The notes under the pieces were generated by a model. That model was given only the letters and a program-made list of their open reading frames with translations, had not been told where the DNA came from and did not search any database. Below are positions 36,561-46,411 of a stretch of 64,000 bases of DNA, one piece after another. The number at the start of each line of letters is the position of its first letter. Position 1 is the stretch's first letter. This DNA is from Pedobacter sp. MC2016-14 (GTDB lineage: Bacteria > Bacteroidota > Bacteroidia > Sphingobacteriales > Sphingobacteriaceae): NCBI RefSeq assembly GCF_020991475.1, contig NZ_JAJMPA010000001.1, positions 124,001 through 188,000 on the forward strand. The letters are read 5' to 3'. The position numbers were made by a program, and so were the translations under genes.

Positions 36561-39500
36561 ATGATACTAACAGAAATATCCATAAAGCGTCCCAGCCTGG
36601 TTATTGTGGTTTTTACCGCATTAACACTAATGGGACTATTGAGCTACTTTTCCCTGAGTTATGAGCTTTTGCCCAAATTCTCAAATAATGTAGTCTCCAT
36701 CTCTACCATTTATCCGGGAGCTTCGCCAAATGAGGTAGAAAATACGGTGACCAAGAAAATTGAGGATGCGGTATCCTCATTGGAGAACGTAAAGAAAATT
36801 AACTCTGTCTCGTACGAAAGCTTATCCGTAGTAACGGTAACGCTTACCGACAAGGCCAATGTAGATTTGTCATTGAATGATGCCCAACGTAAAATCAATG
36901 CAATTTTGGCAGATCTGCCGGAGGAGGTAAAAGCACCATCATTAAACAAGTTTTCATTGGATGATCTTCCGGTAATTACCATGTCTGCTTCGGCAAAGAT
37001 GGATGATGCTACTTTTTACGACCTGATTGATAAACGAATTGCCCCGGTACTTTCCAGGGTTTCTGGTGTTGCTCAGGTTACACTTGTAGGCGGGCAGGAA
37101 CGTGAAATTGAGGTAGGTTTAGATGCTGATAAAATACAAGGTTATGGCTTATCAGTTCCTCAAATTCAGCAGGCTATTTTAACCTCCAATCTGGACTTCC
37201 CTACAGGAAGTGTTAAAACCAACAACGAAGACATCTTAATTCGTTTATCTGGTAAATATAAAGATGTAAATGAACTTAGAAACCTGGTGGTTTCTACCAG
37301 CAAAACAGGTGCGCAAATCCGTTTGAGTGACGTTGCCGATGTTCAGGATACGCAAAAAGAAGTGGAGAAAATTGCCCGTATTGATAGAAACGGTGCAATC
37401 GCCATTCAGATTGTGAAGCAAACTGATGCAAATGCGGTGGAGGTAAGTAAACAAATGCATAAAGTGATTGCAACCTTGATGACAGATTACAAAGCCAATG
37501 ATTTGAACATCAAAATTGTAAACGACAGTTCCATTTTTACCTTAGAATCTGCAGATGCGGTAATCCACGATTTACTGTTGGCTATTGTACTCGTAGCTTT
37601 TGTAATGCTTTTCTTCCTGCACAGTTTACGTAATGCGGCCATTGTAATGGTATCCATTCCCGCCTCGTTAATTGCAACCTTTATTGGAATCAGTTTATTT
37701 GGTTATACCTTAAACCTGATGTCCCTGTTGGGCTTATCATTAGTGGTAGGGATCCTGGTGGATGATGCGATTGTGGTACTGGAAAACATTTACCGACACA
37801 TGGAGATGGGTAAAAACCGTGTACGTGCGGCTTACGATGCAACAAGCGAAATTGGTTTCACCGTAGTTTCCATTACATTGGTAATTGTGGTAGTATTCTT
37901 CCCAATTGCAGTTAGTACAGGATTAGTATCCAACATCCTTCGCCAATTTTGCGTAGTGGTTATCATTGCTACCCTTTTGTCATTGGTAGCTTCATTTACC
38001 ATTGTACCCCTATTGTCTTCACGCTTTGGAAAGTTAGAGAAAATAGAAGGTAAAAACGTATTTGGCCGTTTCATTTTATGGTTTGAGAAGCAACTGCACA
38101 AATTTACCGTTTGGATTACAGGTATCTTAGAATGGACGCTGCGCCATAAAGCAATTACTGTTATAGGTGTATTTATGCTGTTGATCAGTTCATGCGGATT
38201 AACTATAGGTGGTTTTATTGGTACGGAATTTTTCCCTAAAAGTGATAAAGGTGAATTTTTAGTGCAAATTGAATTGCCTAAAGATGCCTCTATAGAGAAA
38301 ATGAACCAGTATACTCAAAAAGCAGAAGAGTTTTTGGCCACTAAAAAAGAGATTACCCAAATGATTACCACTGTTGGACAGGCCAGCGGTGATATGGGTG
38401 GTACGCAAGCTACGGCATACAAGGCAGAGATTAATGTTAAGCTGGTAGACCGCAGCAAAAGAGAAGAATCGAGCATTTATGCCACTAAAGTGAGTCGCGA
38501 ACTGGCAAAATATTTAGTTGGTGCAAACGTAAAGACGGTGCCAATCAGTATTTTGGGTATCGCAGAAAATGCGCCGATCCAGCTGGTGGTAACCGGTGCA
38601 GATTTGGATAGCGCCTTAAAATATGCCGAAGCAGCTAAAGAAGTACTGGCCGGAATTGAAGGTGCCGCCGAAACAAAACTATCTGTAGAAAAAGGTAGCC
38701 CGGAGATTAACGTACAGGTAGACCGTGATAAAATGGCTGCTTTAGGTCTTACTTTGCAAACTGTAGGTTCTACCATGCAAACTGCATTTAGCGGAAATAC
38801 CGACGGTAAATTCCGTAAAGGCGAATACGAATACGACATCAACATCAGGTACCAGGCTTTTAATCGTAAAAACATTGACGACGTAAGAAACCTGATCTTT
38901 ATTAATACCAACGGCGAGCAAGTTAAACTATCGCAGTTTGCAGACATTAAAGAAGGCGCAGGCCCTAGTCAGCTGGAACGTAAAGACAAAAGCACCTCTG
39001 TAACTGTAAAAGCACAATCCATTGGTCGCCCTACAGGTACGGTTGTATCAGATTTTGAAGATAAACTGAAATCACTTGAAGAATCAGGCAAATTGAAACG
39101 GCCTCTGGGTGTAAGTTATGTATGGGGTGGTGACCAGGAAAATCAAAGTGAAGGTTTTGGAACCTTAGGCATCGCTTTATTGTCATCCATCATCCTGGTT
39201 TACCTGATTATGGTTGCCTTGTATGACAGCTTTATTTATCCGTTGGTGGTAATGTTCTCCATTCCTTTATCTATCATAGGTGCTTTATTAGCCCTTGCAT
39301 TAGCTAACCAGTCGTTGGGTATCTTTACCATATTAGGTTTAATCATGCTGATTGGTTTGGTGGCAAAGAATGCGATTATCCTGGTAGATTTTACCAACCA
39401 GATGAAGAAAGAAGGAAAGACTACACATGAAGCACTAATTCTAGCTAATCATGCACGTTTACGTCCAATTTTGATGACCACCATTGCCATGGTAATTGGT

Positions 39501-39755
39501 ATGCTTCCTATTGCCCTGGCAAGTGGAGCAGGTGCAGAATGGAAAAACGGATTGGCCTGGGTAATTATTGGTGGATTAACCAGTTCATTATTCCTAACCC
39601 TGATTGTGGTTCCGGTAATGTATCAGGTGTTTGACAATCTGTTAGACTACTTTGGTTTCAATAAGCCAGGCAAAACAGTAGAAGAGCTGATGGTAGAACC
39701 ATATGACCACAAAGAGGTTCATGAATATGACCTTGAGGGTGGTAACCATATTTAA
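36561..39755 (+). CDS. RND efflux pump, HAE1/AcrB type
   Basis: 1064 residues with the RND plan: TM1, a large periplasmic porter loop (about 35-330), TM2-6, a second periplasmic loop (about 560-860) and TM8-12. The proton-relay block in TM4 reads GLSLVVGILVDDAIVVLENI with the paired Asp residues, and the second half has GLIMLIGLVAKNAIILVDF. Drug or lipid export driven by the proton gradient is expected. The third gene of the operon, ended by a strong bidirectional terminator. Confidence 0.96.
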   Translation: MILTEISIKRPSLVIVVFTALTLMGLLSYFSLSYELLPKFSNNVVSISTIYPGASPNEVENTVTKKIEDAVSSLENVKKINSVSYESLSVVTVTLTDKANVDLSLNDAQRKINAILADLPEEVKAPSLNKFSLDDLPVITMSASAKMDDATFYDLIDKRIAPVLSRVSGVAQVTLVGGQEREIEVGLDADKIQGYGLSVPQIQQAILTSNLDFPTGSVKTNNEDILIRLSGKYKDVNELRNLVVSTSKTGAQIRLSDVADVQDTQKEVEKIARIDRNGAIAIQIVKQTDANAVEVSKQMHKVIATLMTDYKANDLNIKIVNDSSIFTLESADAVIHDLLLAIVLVAFVMLFFLHSLRNAAIVMVSIPASLIATFIGISLFGYTLNLMSLLGLSLVVGILVDDAIVVLENIYRHMEMGKNRVRAAYDATSEIGFTVVSITLVIVVVFFPIAVSTGLVSNILRQFCVVVIIATLLSLVASFTIVPLLSSRFGKLEKIEGKNVFGRFILWFEKQLHKFTVWITGILEWTLRHKAITVIGVFMLLISSCGLTIGGFIGTEFFPKSDKGEFLVQIELPKDASIEKMNQYTQKAEEFLATKKEITQMITTVGQASGDMGGTQATAYKAEINVKLVDRSKREESSIYATKVSRELAKYLVGANVKTVPISILGIAENAPIQLVVTGADLDSALKYAEAAKEVLAGIEGAAETKLSVEKGSPEINVQVDRDKMAALGLTLQTVGSTMQTAFSGNTDGKFRKGEYEYDINIRYQAFNRKNIDDVRNLIFINTNGEQVKLSQFADIKEGAGPSQLERKDKSTSVTVKAQSIGRPTGTVVSDFEDKLKSLEESGKLKRPLGVSYVWGGDQENQSEGFGTLGIALLSSIILVYLIMVALYDSFIYPLVVMFSIPLSIIGALLALALANQSLGIFTILGLIMLIGLVAKNAIILVDFTNQMKKEGKTTHEALILANHARLRPILMTTIAMVIGMLPIALASGAGAEWKNGLAWVIIGGLTSSLFLTLIVVPVMYQVFDNLLDYFGFNKPGKTVEELMVEPYDHKEVHEYDLEGGNHI

Positions 39756-39763
39756 TTCTTTAT

Positions 39764-39809
39764 GAGCATAAAAAAAGCAGCGTCTAATGGCGCTGCTTTT
39801 TTTATGCTC
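39764..39809. terminator. Bidirectional terminator between the RND pump and the MFS gene
   Basis: GAGCATAAAAAAAGCAGCG (39764-39782) and its exact reverse complement (39791-39809) form a perfect 19-bp stem with an 8-nt loop. Each strand has an A7/T7 tract in the stem, so it ends transcription from both convergent operons. Confidence 0.93.
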
Positions 39810-39827
39810 AATCATTACTGCAGGGTG

Positions 39828-40970
39828 TTATTGAATGGCTTTAATCTTAGCTACAATCATGGTGATAAAAAACCCAAAACATCCTATAATGGCATAAGAA
39901 TACCTTAAACTAGAAAGTGCAGAAATATAACCAATTAATGGAGGTCCCAAAAGGAAACCGAAATAACTTACCCCAGAAACCATAGCTAAAGCCATTCCCG
40001 GAGCTATTGTTTTGTTATTACCCGCAATAGTATACAACATGGGTACAATTCCAGAAACGCCCACACCTACCAGCATAAAACCAATAGTAGCCGGAATTAA
40101 AAAAGGGAACAGTACAGAGGTAAACATACCTGTAAAGACCATGATGCCGCTAATTTGCAGCCAGCGCTTACGTCCAAATTTTTGAATCATTCTATCACCC
40201 AAAAACCTGCCGGTAGCCATCATAATCATAAATGAGGTGTAACCAAGCACCACATAAGCAGAAGGTGCCATTACAATCTCTTTAAAGTAAACCCCGCTCC
40301 AGTCAAACATCGCCCCTTCTGTAGCCATACTACAGAAACCGATGATACCCAGTTGCACCAATGGGCCAGAAGGCAGTACAAATAACTTGCCTTTTTCTTT
40401 CTTAGCGGCTATTTTTTGCCCAGGTATCAAAAAACGATAATTGACAAGGATGTGTAACAAAACCCCGACTGCAATGATCCAGAAATGAGCATACGGACTT
40501 TGATGGAAGTTAATTAGCAATAAACCCAGTAACGCACCACTAAAACCGCCCAAACTCCATGCACCATGAAAAGAAGTCATAATGGGTTTGCCGTAGGTTT
40601 GCTCTGCAGCAACAGCTTGAGTATTTAAAGCCAGATTGCACATATTACCTACAACACCAAACAGAAACAAAGCAAAAAACAAATGCCAGCCAGTAGTAGC
40701 CAGGCCCATATTGGTTAGCGCAAGTGCATACAAAGGAGCCGTAGCAACCAGCATAGTACGACTGCCCAGGGCGGTTACCAGTCTGCCAGACAGCGGCATG
40801 GTTAACAACTGCCCCATAGGCAAAGCCAACAAGATACTACCCAATTGGGCATCAGATAAATTTAAAGTGTGTTTCAGGTCGGGGATACGGCTTGCCCAGG
40901 AGGCAAAACAAAGTCCCTGTCCAAAATAGAACAGGGACACCGCCAAACGCATACGATTTAGACTCGTCAA
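39828..40970 (-). CDS. MFS transporter, YbjJ-like
   Basis: 380 residues with about twelve membrane helices. The first helix pair and loop (SRIPDLKHTLNLSDAQLGSI, LLALPMGQLLTMPLSGRL) match the YbjJ branch of the major facilitator superfamily; a basic loop GDRMIQKFGRKRW stands between the halves. The substrate is not known. It converges on the RND operon across a shared terminator and has no partner gene. Confidence 0.88.
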   Translation of the reverse strand: MTSLNRMRLAVSLFYFGQGLCFASWASRIPDLKHTLNLSDAQLGSILLALPMGQLLTMPLSGRLVTALGSRTMLVATAPLYALALTNMGLATTGWHLFFALFLFGVVGNMCNLALNTQAVAAEQTYGKPIMTSFHGAWSLGGFSGALLGLLLINFHQSPYAHFWIIAVGVLLHILVNYRFLIPGQKIAAKKEKGKLFVLPSGPLVQLGIIGFCSMATEGAMFDWSGVYFKEIVMAPSAYVVLGYTSFMIMMATGRFLGDRMIQKFGRKRWLQISGIMVFTGMFTSVLFPFLIPATIGFMLVGVGVSGIVPMLYTIAGNNKTIAPGMALAMVSGVSYFGFLLGPPLIGYISALSSLRYSYAIIGCFGFFITMIVAKIKAIQ

Positions 40971-41011
40971 ATTAATAAATTTTAAGCAGGCTTAAAAAAG
41001 CCTGCAGGGGT

Positions 41012-42418
41012 TTAAATATGGATAGCTCTGTTATCAGTAGCAGCCATAGCTGCTTCTTTCAAGGCTTCAGTATAAGTAGGGTGTGCATGACAAATCCTGG
41101 CAATATCTTCTGCAGATGCGCGGAATTCCATAGCTACAACAGCCTCAGCAATCATATCAGCTGCACGCGGACCAATAATGTGTACCCCCAACACTTCGTC
41201 AGTTTTAGCATCAGCCAATACTTTCACAAAACCATCGGTATCCATACTGGCTTTTGCACGACCACTGGCTTTGAAAGGGAAAGAGCCCGCTTTGTAAGCA
41301 GTTCCGGCAGCTTTCAACTGCTCTTCAGTAAAACCTACTGCAGCAACTTCAGGCCAGGTATAGACCACACCCGGAATTAAATTGTAATTGATGTGTGGCT
41401 TCTGACCAACAATACGTTCCGCAACATAAATACCCTCATCTTCTGCCTTGTGCGCAAGCATAGCACCTTTAATCACATCGCCAATAGCATACACACCAGG
41501 TACTGTAGTTTCTAAATGATCATTTACCGGAATTTTACCCCCGCGCTCTTCAGTAACAATACCAATATTTTCTAAGCCTAAGCCAGCAGTATAAGCCGTA
41601 CGACCTACAGCAACAATGCAGTAATCTGCCTCTAAACTTACTTGCTCACCTTTAGCATTTTCTGCAGTAACCGTTACTGATTTACCTTTTGTAGTTGCAC
41701 CTGTAACTTTATGGTTCATGTAAAACTCCATGCCCAAAGATTTCTTAAGCACACGCTGTAATTCTTTACCCAAACCAGCATCCATTGTAGCAATGATAGA
41801 TGGTAAAAATTCAACTACAGAAACTTTAGTTCCCAAACGTGCGTATACAGAACCCAGCTCCAAACCAATAACACCACCGCCAATAACCACCATGCTTTTT
41901 GGCACTTCAGTAATATTTAAGGCTTCAGTAGAGGTGATAATTCTTTTTTTATCAATAGGTAAAAAAGGAAGCGCAGTAGGTTTAGAACCCGAAGCGATAA
42001 TTACATTTTTTGTGGTGATGGTTTCCGTACTGCCATCAGCCTTAGTAATCTTAACCGTATTTTTATCAACAAAAGACCCCACACCTTCAAAAGCATCAAT
42101 CTTATTTTTCTTAAACAAATATGTAATTCCGGCAGTATTTTGTGCCACAACATCATTTTTGCGCGCAATCATTTGCGGCATATTTACTTTTAAACCTTTA
42201 AGGTCTATACCATGGGTAGTAAAAGTATGGGCAGCATTATGGTAATGCTCTGAAGAATCCAACAGGGCTTTAGAGGGGATACAACCTACATTTAAGCAGG
42301 TACCGCCATAAGTCTTATACTTTTCTATAACAGCTGTTTTTAAGCCTAATTGAGCACATCTTATTGCGCCAACATAACCACCAGGACCAGAACCTATCAC
42401 AACGACATCGTATTGCAT
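41012..42418 (-). CDS. lpdA: Dihydrolipoyl dehydrogenase (E3)
   Basis: 468 residues. FAD-binding VVIGSGPGGYVGA, the redox-active disulfide Cys41/Cys46 in GGTCLNVGCIPSK, the NAD-binding VVIGGGVIGLELGSVY, the FAD segment VYAIGDVIKGAMLAHKAEDE and the catalytic HAHPTYTE at the interface are all present. It reoxidises dihydrolipoamide of 2-ketoacid dehydrogenase complexes; sucA and sucB lie about 5 kb away in this window and lack a local E3. Cytoplasmic. Confidence 0.96.
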   Translation of the reverse strand: MQYDVVVIGSGPGGYVGAIRCAQLGLKTAVIEKYKTYGGTCLNVGCIPSKALLDSSEHYHNAAHTFTTHGIDLKGLKVNMPQMIARKNDVVAQNTAGITYLFKKNKIDAFEGVGSFVDKNTVKITKADGSTETITTKNVIIASGSKPTALPFLPIDKKRIITSTEALNITEVPKSMVVIGGGVIGLELGSVYARLGTKVSVVEFLPSIIATMDAGLGKELQRVLKKSLGMEFYMNHKVTGATTKGKSVTVTAENAKGEQVSLEADYCIVAVGRTAYTAGLGLENIGIVTEERGGKIPVNDHLETTVPGVYAIGDVIKGAMLAHKAEDEGIYVAERIVGQKPHINYNLIPGVVYTWPEVAAVGFTEEQLKAAGTAYKAGSFPFKASGRAKASMDTDGFVKVLADAKTDEVLGVHIIGPRAADMIAEAVVAMEFRASAEDIARICHAHPTYTEALKEAAMAATDNRAIHI

Positions 42419-42441
42419 ATTCTAAGAGTTTTTTTGTGCCA

Positions 42442-42449
42442 CAAAGTTA
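42442..42449 (-). promoter_or_regulatory. -7 promoter box of lpdA
   Basis: On the minus strand TAACTTTG fits TAnnTTTG and lies 23 nt before the ATG. No clear -33 TTG at the right distance; an imperfect inverted repeat CCTAT-N6-ATAGG lies just upstream. Confidence 0.5.
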
Positions 42450-42508
42450 GTAAAACCTATATAGAAATAGGACATCTTATCAGGTGTTTATGACAAAAAA
42501 ATGGACTA

Positions 42509-42955
42509 TTAAGGTATTCGGACTTCCTTCTCCGCTTTAAAAACAAAGAAATAGTTGGCGCTAAAGTTCCAAAAGAAAACCAGCAGCACAGCAATGGCCT
42601 TACTTAGGTAAAAATTGAGCAGCAACAAGTTATCCAGCACATAGATGATACCGGAATTTAGCAGCAAGCCAATCAGCGAAACCACGATAAAAGCGCTGAG
42701 CTGTTTGCCAATACCGGCTTTCTTATCTTTAAAGGTCCAAAGTCTGTTGATGAAGTAGTTGCTAACCACAGCAGCAGTAAAACCAATAGCGTTGGCTACA
42801 AATTTATTCACATGGAATTCGTCTTTAAAAAGCCAGGTAAGACAAAAATCTACGATCAGGCCAGACGTACCTGTAATACCAAACTTAATTAGTGCAAGCA
42901 GCCTTGGAGGAATTAAAGACCAGAAGTAAGTAACACTGAATTTTTGCTCAGGCAT
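42509..42955 (-). CDS. GtrA family membrane protein
   Basis: 148 residues with four membrane helices, the GtrA pattern (LIKFGITGTSGLIVDFCLTW, FVANAIGFTAAVVSNYFINR, WTFKDK). GtrA-like proteins are proposed to flip polyprenyl-linked sugars across the membrane for surface polysaccharide modification, but no glycosyltransferase is beside it. Divergent from the secreted hydrolase gene at 43044. Confidence 0.9.
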   Translation of the reverse strand: MPEQKFSVTYFWSLIPPRLLALIKFGITGTSGLIVDFCLTWLFKDEFHVNKFVANAIGFTAAVVSNYFINRLWTFKDKKAGIGKQLSAFIVVSLIGLLLNSGIIYVLDNLLLLNFYLSKAIAVLLVFFWNFSANYFFVFKAEKEVRIP

Positions 42956-42977
42956 CGCTTGGTGTTCATGTAAATTT

Positions 42978-42985
42978 CAAAGGTA
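42978..42985 (-). promoter_or_regulatory. -7 promoter box of the gtrA-like gene
   Basis: TACCTTTG on the minus strand, an exact TAnnTTTG, 22 nt before the ATG. The -33 region is A/T-rich without a clear TTG at 19-23 nt. Confidence 0.5.
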
Positions 42986-43043
42986 CAAATGATATCAAAG
43001 ATTTTTAATTTTTTGTAAGTTTAAGGCTTAATATTTCAGCTTC

Positions 43044-44915
43044 ATGCTTCACCTTAAATCCCTATTGGCACTTTTACTATTGAGTACTCAATTGCCTTCT
43101 TATGCACAAAATACAGATTCAGTTTTTGTACGCGAAAACTACACTAAAATTGAACGCAGCATTCCCATGCGCGATGGTGTAAAATTGTTTACCTCTATTT
43201 ACATCCCAAAAGACCAAACAAAAAAATACCCTTTATTAATTAACCGAACCCCATATACCGTTGCCCCTTACGGTGAAGATAAGTATAAAACCAGTCTTGG
43301 AAATTTCCCAGCTATGATGAGGGAAGGATTCATTTTCGTTTACCAGGATGTGAGGGGCCGCTGGATGAGCGAGGGCACTTTTGATGACATCAGGCCACAG
43401 GTTGTTAATAAAAGAAGCAAAAAAGATATAGACGAGAGTACCGACACTTATGACACGATTGATTGGCTGGTTAAAAATGTCAAAAACAACAATGGTAAAG
43501 CAGGGATTTATGGCATATCTTATCCTGGCTTTTATGCTACCACATCTTTGCCAGCTGCACATCCTGCCTTAAAAGCGGTGTCTCCGCAAGCACCCGTTAC
43601 AGACTGGTTTATTGGAGATGATTTTCATCACAATGGTGTTTTATTTGCAATGGATGCATTCAGTTTCATGACCACTTTTGGGGTGCCAAGACCTAAACCA
43701 ATTACGCCAGAAAAAGGACCTAATAGTTTCCGGTTTCCTATACAGGATAGCTATCGTTTTTATCTTGAAACAGGTTCCGTTAAAAACCTGAAGGAAAAAT
43801 ACCTGGCAGACAGTATTAGGTTTTGGAACAACTTATTTAAACATCCTAATCTGGATACCTTTTGGAAAGCCAGAACAATACTGCCACACCTTACAAATGT
43901 TAAACCTGCTGTAATGGTAGTGGGTGGCTTCTTTGATGCAGAAGATGCCTATGGAACTTTTGCTACCTACAAAGCCATAGAAAAACAAAATCCCTCAGCA
44001 AACAATATTTTAGTTGCGGGCCCCTGGTTTCATGGAGGCTGGGTACGGAGTGCGGGAAGTAAATTCGGTGACATAGAATTCGGTCAGCCTACGAGCACTT
44101 ATTACCAGGAAAATTTTGAGTTGCCTTTTTTCAAACACTACCTCAAAAGCAATACAGATTTTAATGTGGCGGAAGCTAATGTTTTTGTAACCGGCAGCAA
44201 CGAATGGAAAAAATTTAGTGCCTGGCCGCCAAAAGAGACCATGCTTAAAACATTATATCTCCAACCTAACGGAAGGCTAAGTTTTGAAAAAGTACAAAGA
44301 ACAGACAGCTGGGATGAGTATGTGAGCGACCCCAACAGTCCTGTACCTTATCAAAATGGAGTGCAGGCAAAGAGATCACGGGAGTATATGATAGATGACC
44401 AGCGTTTTGCAGCACAAAGACCTGATGTTAAAGTCTATCAAACTGAAGCATTAGCAGAAGACATCACCCTTACTGGACCAGTACTTGCAAACCTGGTTGT
44501 ATCTACTACAGGATCTGACGCAGATTATGTAGTTAAACTCATAGACGTTTACCCGGAAGATGCCCCGAACCCTACCCCAAATCCAAACAATATAATTATG
44601 GGAGGATATGAGATGTTGGTTCGTGCAGAAATTATGCGTGGAAAATACCGCAATAGTTTTGAAAAACCAGAACCTATTGTTCCGGGAGAAATCACAAATA
44701 TAAACTACGCACTACCCGATGTTGCCCATACCTTTAAAAAGGGCCACCGCATGATGGTTCAGATCCAAAATTCATGGTTTCCTATTGCGGACAGAAACCC
44801 GCAGAAATTTATGGACATTTACCAGGCAGACCCAGGTGATTTTCAAAAAGCAACACACCGGATTTTTCATGACCGTTCAAATGCCTCCTCTCTTACTTTA
44901 ACAATTCTTAAATAA
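43044..44915 (+). CDS. Secreted CocE/NonD family hydrolase (S15-like)
   Basis: 623 residues. Signal peptide (1-21, PSYAQ). The alpha/beta hydrolase domain has MRDGVKLFTSIYIPK, RTPY, QDVRGRWMSEG, and the nucleophile Ser159 in GIYGISYPGF; a C-terminal jelly-roll (X-Pro dipeptidyl peptidase C domain) begins near 400. Relatives are cocaine esterase, alpha-amino-acid ester hydrolases and glutaryl-acylases, so it may act on acyl-amino acids or beta-lactam-like amides. The M1 peptidase follows after 37 nt, hinting at joint peptide breakdown. Confidence 0.92.
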   Translation: MLHLKSLLALLLLSTQLPSYAQNTDSVFVRENYTKIERSIPMRDGVKLFTSIYIPKDQTKKYPLLINRTPYTVAPYGEDKYKTSLGNFPAMMREGFIFVYQDVRGRWMSEGTFDDIRPQVVNKRSKKDIDESTDTYDTIDWLVKNVKNNNGKAGIYGISYPGFYATTSLPAAHPALKAVSPQAPVTDWFIGDDFHHNGVLFAMDAFSFMTTFGVPRPKPITPEKGPNSFRFPIQDSYRFYLETGSVKNLKEKYLADSIRFWNNLFKHPNLDTFWKARTILPHLTNVKPAVMVVGGFFDAEDAYGTFATYKAIEKQNPSANNILVAGPWFHGGWVRSAGSKFGDIEFGQPTSTYYQENFELPFFKHYLKSNTDFNVAEANVFVTGSNEWKKFSAWPPKETMLKTLYLQPNGRLSFEKVQRTDSWDEYVSDPNSPVPYQNGVQAKRSREYMIDDQRFAAQRPDVKVYQTEALAEDITLTGPVLANLVVSTTGSDADYVVKLIDVYPEDAPNPTPNPNNIIMGGYEMLVRAEIMRGKYRNSFEKPEPIVPGEITNINYALPDVAHTFKKGHRMMVQIQNSWFPIADRNPQKFMDIYQADPGDFQKATHRIFHDRSNASSLTLTILK

Positions 44916-44952
44916 GAAGCTGAGCCATCAGCCTAAAAACAATTTTACACAG

Positions 44953-46404
44953 ATGAAATCATTTATTTACAGTTTCCTTATTTTAATGTCACTGGCCTCC
45001 TTATCAAAAGCACAGCTGATAAGCCCTAAAAATCAATATACCCGTGCTGATACTTTAAGAGGAATGCTTAGCCCCTTAAGAACTTGTTATGACATCAATT
45101 ATTACCATTTAGACGTGAAAATTGACATTGATCAGAAACTCATCGGCGGCAGTAATGAGTTTGTTTTCACAGCCACACAAAATTTCAGCAAACTGCAGTT
45201 TGATCTCTTTAGCAACTTAAAGGTAGATAAGGTAATTTATAAAGGAGAGGAAGTTCCTTTTAGCCGGGAATTTAATGCGGTATTTATCAATTTCCCAAAG
45301 CCCATCAAAAAGGGTACTAAAGATAAATTTACGGTTTACTATTCCGGAAGACCTGTGATAGCCAACAACCCGCCCTGGGATGGTGGCTTCATTTTTAAAA
45401 AAGACAAAAACGGAAAACCCTGGGTTTCCGTAGCCTGCCAGGGTTTGGGTGCCAGCAGCTGGTGGCCCAATAAAGACCATCAAAGTGATGAAGTAGACAG
45501 CATGCTAATCAGCATTAGCATCCCCAATGGATTAAAAGAAATTTCTAACGGAAGACTAAGGTCTGTACAAGCTAAACCGACAGGATACACCCAATACAAT
45601 TGGTTTGTAGCCAATCCTATCAATAACTATGATGTTACGTTTTACATAGGTGATTATGCACATTGGACAGACAACTATACCGGAGAAAAAGGACAACTGT
45701 CTATTGATTATTGGTCATTAACTGCAGATAGTGCAAAAGCACGCCCGCATTGGGACGCGGATGTAAAGCCTATGCTTAAATGTTTTGAACATTGGTTTGG
45801 CCCCTACCCTTTTTATGAAGATGGTTATAAACTGGTTCAGGCACCTCACCTGGGCATGGAGCATCAAAGCGCCATCGCTTATGGTAATGAATTTAAAAAA
45901 GGATATTTAGGGTCTGACTTGTCAGGAACAGGCTGGGGCCAAAAGTTTGATTTCATTACCATACATGAAAGCGGTCATGAATGGTTTGGCAACAACATTA
46001 CCACTAAAGACATTGCCGACATGTGGGTGCATGAAGCCTTTACAACTTATTCTGAAGCCTTGTTTGTAGAGTGCCAGTACGGCAAAAAAGCAGGTACAGA
46101 TTACGTAACGGGAATTCGGAGAAATATACAGAACGATAAACCCATTATTGGCCCCAGAGAGGTAAACAAGGAAGGCTCTGGCGATATGTATTATAAAGGT
46201 GCCAATATGATTTACCACATCCGTCAGCTCATGAATGACGACGAGAAATTTCGCAGCATTTTAAGAGGCATGAACAAAAAGTTTTACCATAAAACGGTAA
46301 CCGGAAAAGAAATTGAGCAATACCTCAGTCAGCAGAGTGGCTTAGACCTGAGTACGGTTTTCAAGCAATACTTGTATCAGGCTGCTGCTCCGGTTTACAA
46401 GTAA
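44953..46404 (+). CDS. Secreted M1 family metallopeptidase, short form
   Basis: 483 residues. Signal peptide 1-20 (SLSKAQ). The beta-sandwich N-terminal domain is followed by the gluzincin core: exopeptidase loop region GMEHQSAIAYGNE, zinc site HESGHEW (His338, His342) and Glu361 in WVHEAF, exactly 18 residues on. The usual large helical C-terminal domain of M1 aminopeptidases is missing; the protein ends soon after the core, as in leukotriene A4 hydrolase-like minimal forms. It probably trims peptides in the periplasm, with the CocE-type hydrolase upstream. Confidence 0.93.
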   Translation: MKSFIYSFLILMSLASLSKAQLISPKNQYTRADTLRGMLSPLRTCYDINYYHLDVKIDIDQKLIGGSNEFVFTATQNFSKLQFDLFSNLKVDKVIYKGEEVPFSREFNAVFINFPKPIKKGTKDKFTVYYSGRPVIANNPPWDGGFIFKKDKNGKPWVSVACQGLGASSWWPNKDHQSDEVDSMLISISIPNGLKEISNGRLRSVQAKPTGYTQYNWFVANPINNYDVTFYIGDYAHWTDNYTGEKGQLSIDYWSLTADSAKARPHWDADVKPMLKCFEHWFGPYPFYEDGYKLVQAPHLGMEHQSAIAYGNEFKKGYLGSDLSGTGWGQKFDFITIHESGHEWFGNNITTKDIADMWVHEAFTTYSEALFVECQYGKKAGTDYVTGIRRNIQNDKPIIGPREVNKEGSGDMYYKGANMIYHIRQLMNDDEKFRSILRGMNKKFYHKTVTGKEIEQYLSQQSGLDLSTVFKQYLYQAAAPVYK

Positions 46405-46411
46405 AAAAGGA

